From assembly GCF_040802235.1 (NCBI RefSeq), contig NC_133167.1, positions 40,856,001 to 40,920,000 on the forward strand: a DNA stretch of 64,000 nucleotides. Reading direction: 5' to 3'. Source of the stretch: Manis javanica. Taxonomy: Eukaryota > Chordata > Mammalia > Pholidota > Manidae. Under the pieces are notes generated by a model, which was given only the letters and a program-made list of their open reading frames with translations, was not told the DNA's origin and did not search any database. Each line of letters begins with the position of its first letter. Within the stretch, counting starts at the first letter, position 1. Of this stretch, positions 63,225-64,000 are shown in pieces. A program made the position numbers and the translations under genes.

Positions 63225-64000
63225 CTAGAGCAGTCCCTGTAGGATGCCCTGTAGAGGTGGTTTGTGGGAAGCAAAATCCCTCAGCTTTTGCTTGTCTGGG
63301 AATTGTTTAATCCCGCCATCATATTTAAGTGATAGTCGTGCTGGATACAGTATCCTTGGTTCAAGGCCCTTCTGTTTCATTGCATTAAGTATATCATGCC
63401 ATTCTCTTCTGGCCTGTAGGGTTTCTGTCGAGAAGTCTGATGTTAGCCTGATGGGTTTTCCTTTATAGGTGACCTTTTTCTCTCTAGCTGCCTTTAAAAC
63501 TCTTTCCTTGTCCTTGATCCTTGCCATTTTAATTACTATGTGTCTTGGTGTTGTCCTTCTTGGATCCTTTCTGTTGGGGGTTCTGTGTAATTCCATGGTC
63601 TGTTCGATTATTTCCTCCCCCAGTTTGGGGAAGTTTTCAGCAATTATTTCTTCAAAGAGACTTTCTATCCCTTTTCCTCTTTCTTCTTCTTCTGGTACCC
63701 CTATAATATGAATATTATTCCTTTTGTATTGGTCACATAGTTCTCTTAGTGTTGTTTCATTCCTGGAGATCCTTTTATCTCTCTCTATGTCAGCTTCTAT
63801 TTGTTCCTCTTCTCTGGCTTCTATTCCTTCTATGGCCTCTTGCATCTTATCCATTCTGCTTATAAATCCTTCCAGGGATTGTTTCACTTCTGTGATCTCC
63901 TCCCTGACATCTGTGATCTCTCTCCGGACTTCATCCCATTGCTCTTGCATTTTTCTCTGCATCTCATCCCATTGCTCTTGCATTTTTCTCTGCATCTCTG
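63225..64000 (-). CDS. L1 ORF1 protein, C-terminal part (5' end beyond window)
   Basis: ORF1p is the trimeric RNA-binding chaperone of L1. About 256 residues are visible. The N-terminal visible part is a Gln/Glu/Lys-rich coiled coil that includes a directly repeated 11-residue unit (MQRKMQEQWDE). The RNA-recognition domain begins near IHIIGVPEEEE, and the C-terminal domain includes RHIVIKMARIKDKERVLKAA and ILYPARLSLKYDG, ending PLQGILQGLL. No stop occurs in the visible part. It lies 168 bp upstream of the ORF2 start on the same strand. Confidence 0.92.
   Translation of the reverse strand, partial: EMQRKMQEQWDEMQRKMQEQWDEVRREITDVREEITEVKQSLEGFISRMDKMQEAIEGIEAREEEQIEADIERDKRISRNETTLRELCDQYKRNNIHIIGVPEEEERGKGIESLFEEIIAENFPKLGEEIIEQTMELHRTPNRKDPRRTTPRHIVIKMARIKDKERVLKAAREKKVTYKGKPIRLTSDFSTETLQARREWHDILNAMKQKGLEPRILYPARLSLKYDGGIKQFPDKQKLRDFASHKPPLQGILQGLL
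63930..63997 (-). repeat. 33-bp tandem duplication in the ORF1 coiled coil
   Basis: CATCCCATTGCTCTTGCATT and its continuation TTTCTCTGCATCT recur with a 33-bp period at the window edge, encoding the 11-residue unit twice. Further copies could lie beyond 64000. Confidence 0.85.

Larger units (their letters stand above)
57014..64000 (-). mobile_element. Young L1 with retroviral-type 3' tail, runs off the window
   Basis: Minus-strand L1 with the same tail organisation as the previous element: poly(T) 57014-57038; tail module 57039-58678; poly(T) 58679-58694; spacer 58695-58840; T/TTTC tract 58841-58871; L1 3' UTR 58872-59213; intact ORF2 59214-63056; inter-ORF region 63057-63224; ORF1 from 63225 to the window edge. 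Almost 7 kb is visible. It sits about 30 bp from the 5' end of the previous L1, in a T-rich site typical of L1 endonuclease targets. The 5' UTR and the other target-site flank are not visible. Confidence 0.93.

Overview
This is a window of placental-mammal nuclear DNA. It is mostly intergenic and intronic, with spliced exons, CpG-rich promoters, MIR, L2, hAT and LTR fossils, and young antisense LINE-1 (L1) elements. The L1 3' tail looks to me like one abundant in pangolins, but that is an impression from memory and the order is not established. Exons were found by translating short frames and checking splice signals; the long open frames in the window are almost all L1.

Layout. (1) 1-3955, plus strand: the last two coding exons and 3' UTR of COQ10B. 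(2) 3956-33120: a gene-poor interval with MIR and L2 relics, a decayed hAT-Charlie element, a probable solo LTR, microsatellites and plus-strand L1 3' ends. No convincing coding exon was found there. (3) 33126-34715: a CpG-rich block holding a decayed FOXO1 exon-1 pseudogene on the minus strand. It keeps the 5' UTR and the exon-1/intron-1 donor. A second FOXO1 5'-UTR-like copy lies head to head on the plus strand. (4) 36905-48090: the CpG-rich promoter and first four coding exons of FSIP2, plus strand, a sperm fibrous-sheath protein. Intron 2 holds two antisense L1s. (5) 48091-64000: FSIP2 intronic sequence with an old L1 fragment and two young antisense L1s. The last L1 has an intact 1,280-residue ORF2 and runs off the window.

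The most notable structure is the 3' end of the two young L1s. After the usual 3' UTR each carries an A-rich tract, a segment of about 145 bp, a second A tract, and a module of about 1.64 kb. That module contains a retroviral envelope transmembrane-subunit relic and ends with a canonical poly(A) signal and A tail. A 134-bp, 5'-truncated copy of the same module, with a 17-bp target-site duplication, sits inside the older L1. This suggests an L1 lineage that acquired an endogenous-retrovirus-derived 3' end by serial 3' transduction. The module resembles the SINE-R part of hominoid SVA elements in design.

Other points of interest are the COQ10B-FSIP2 adjacency (in human I recall them about 12 Mb apart on chromosome 2), the FOXO1 fold-back, and a 94%-identical 123-bp repeat shared by the last COQ10B intron and its 3' UTR.
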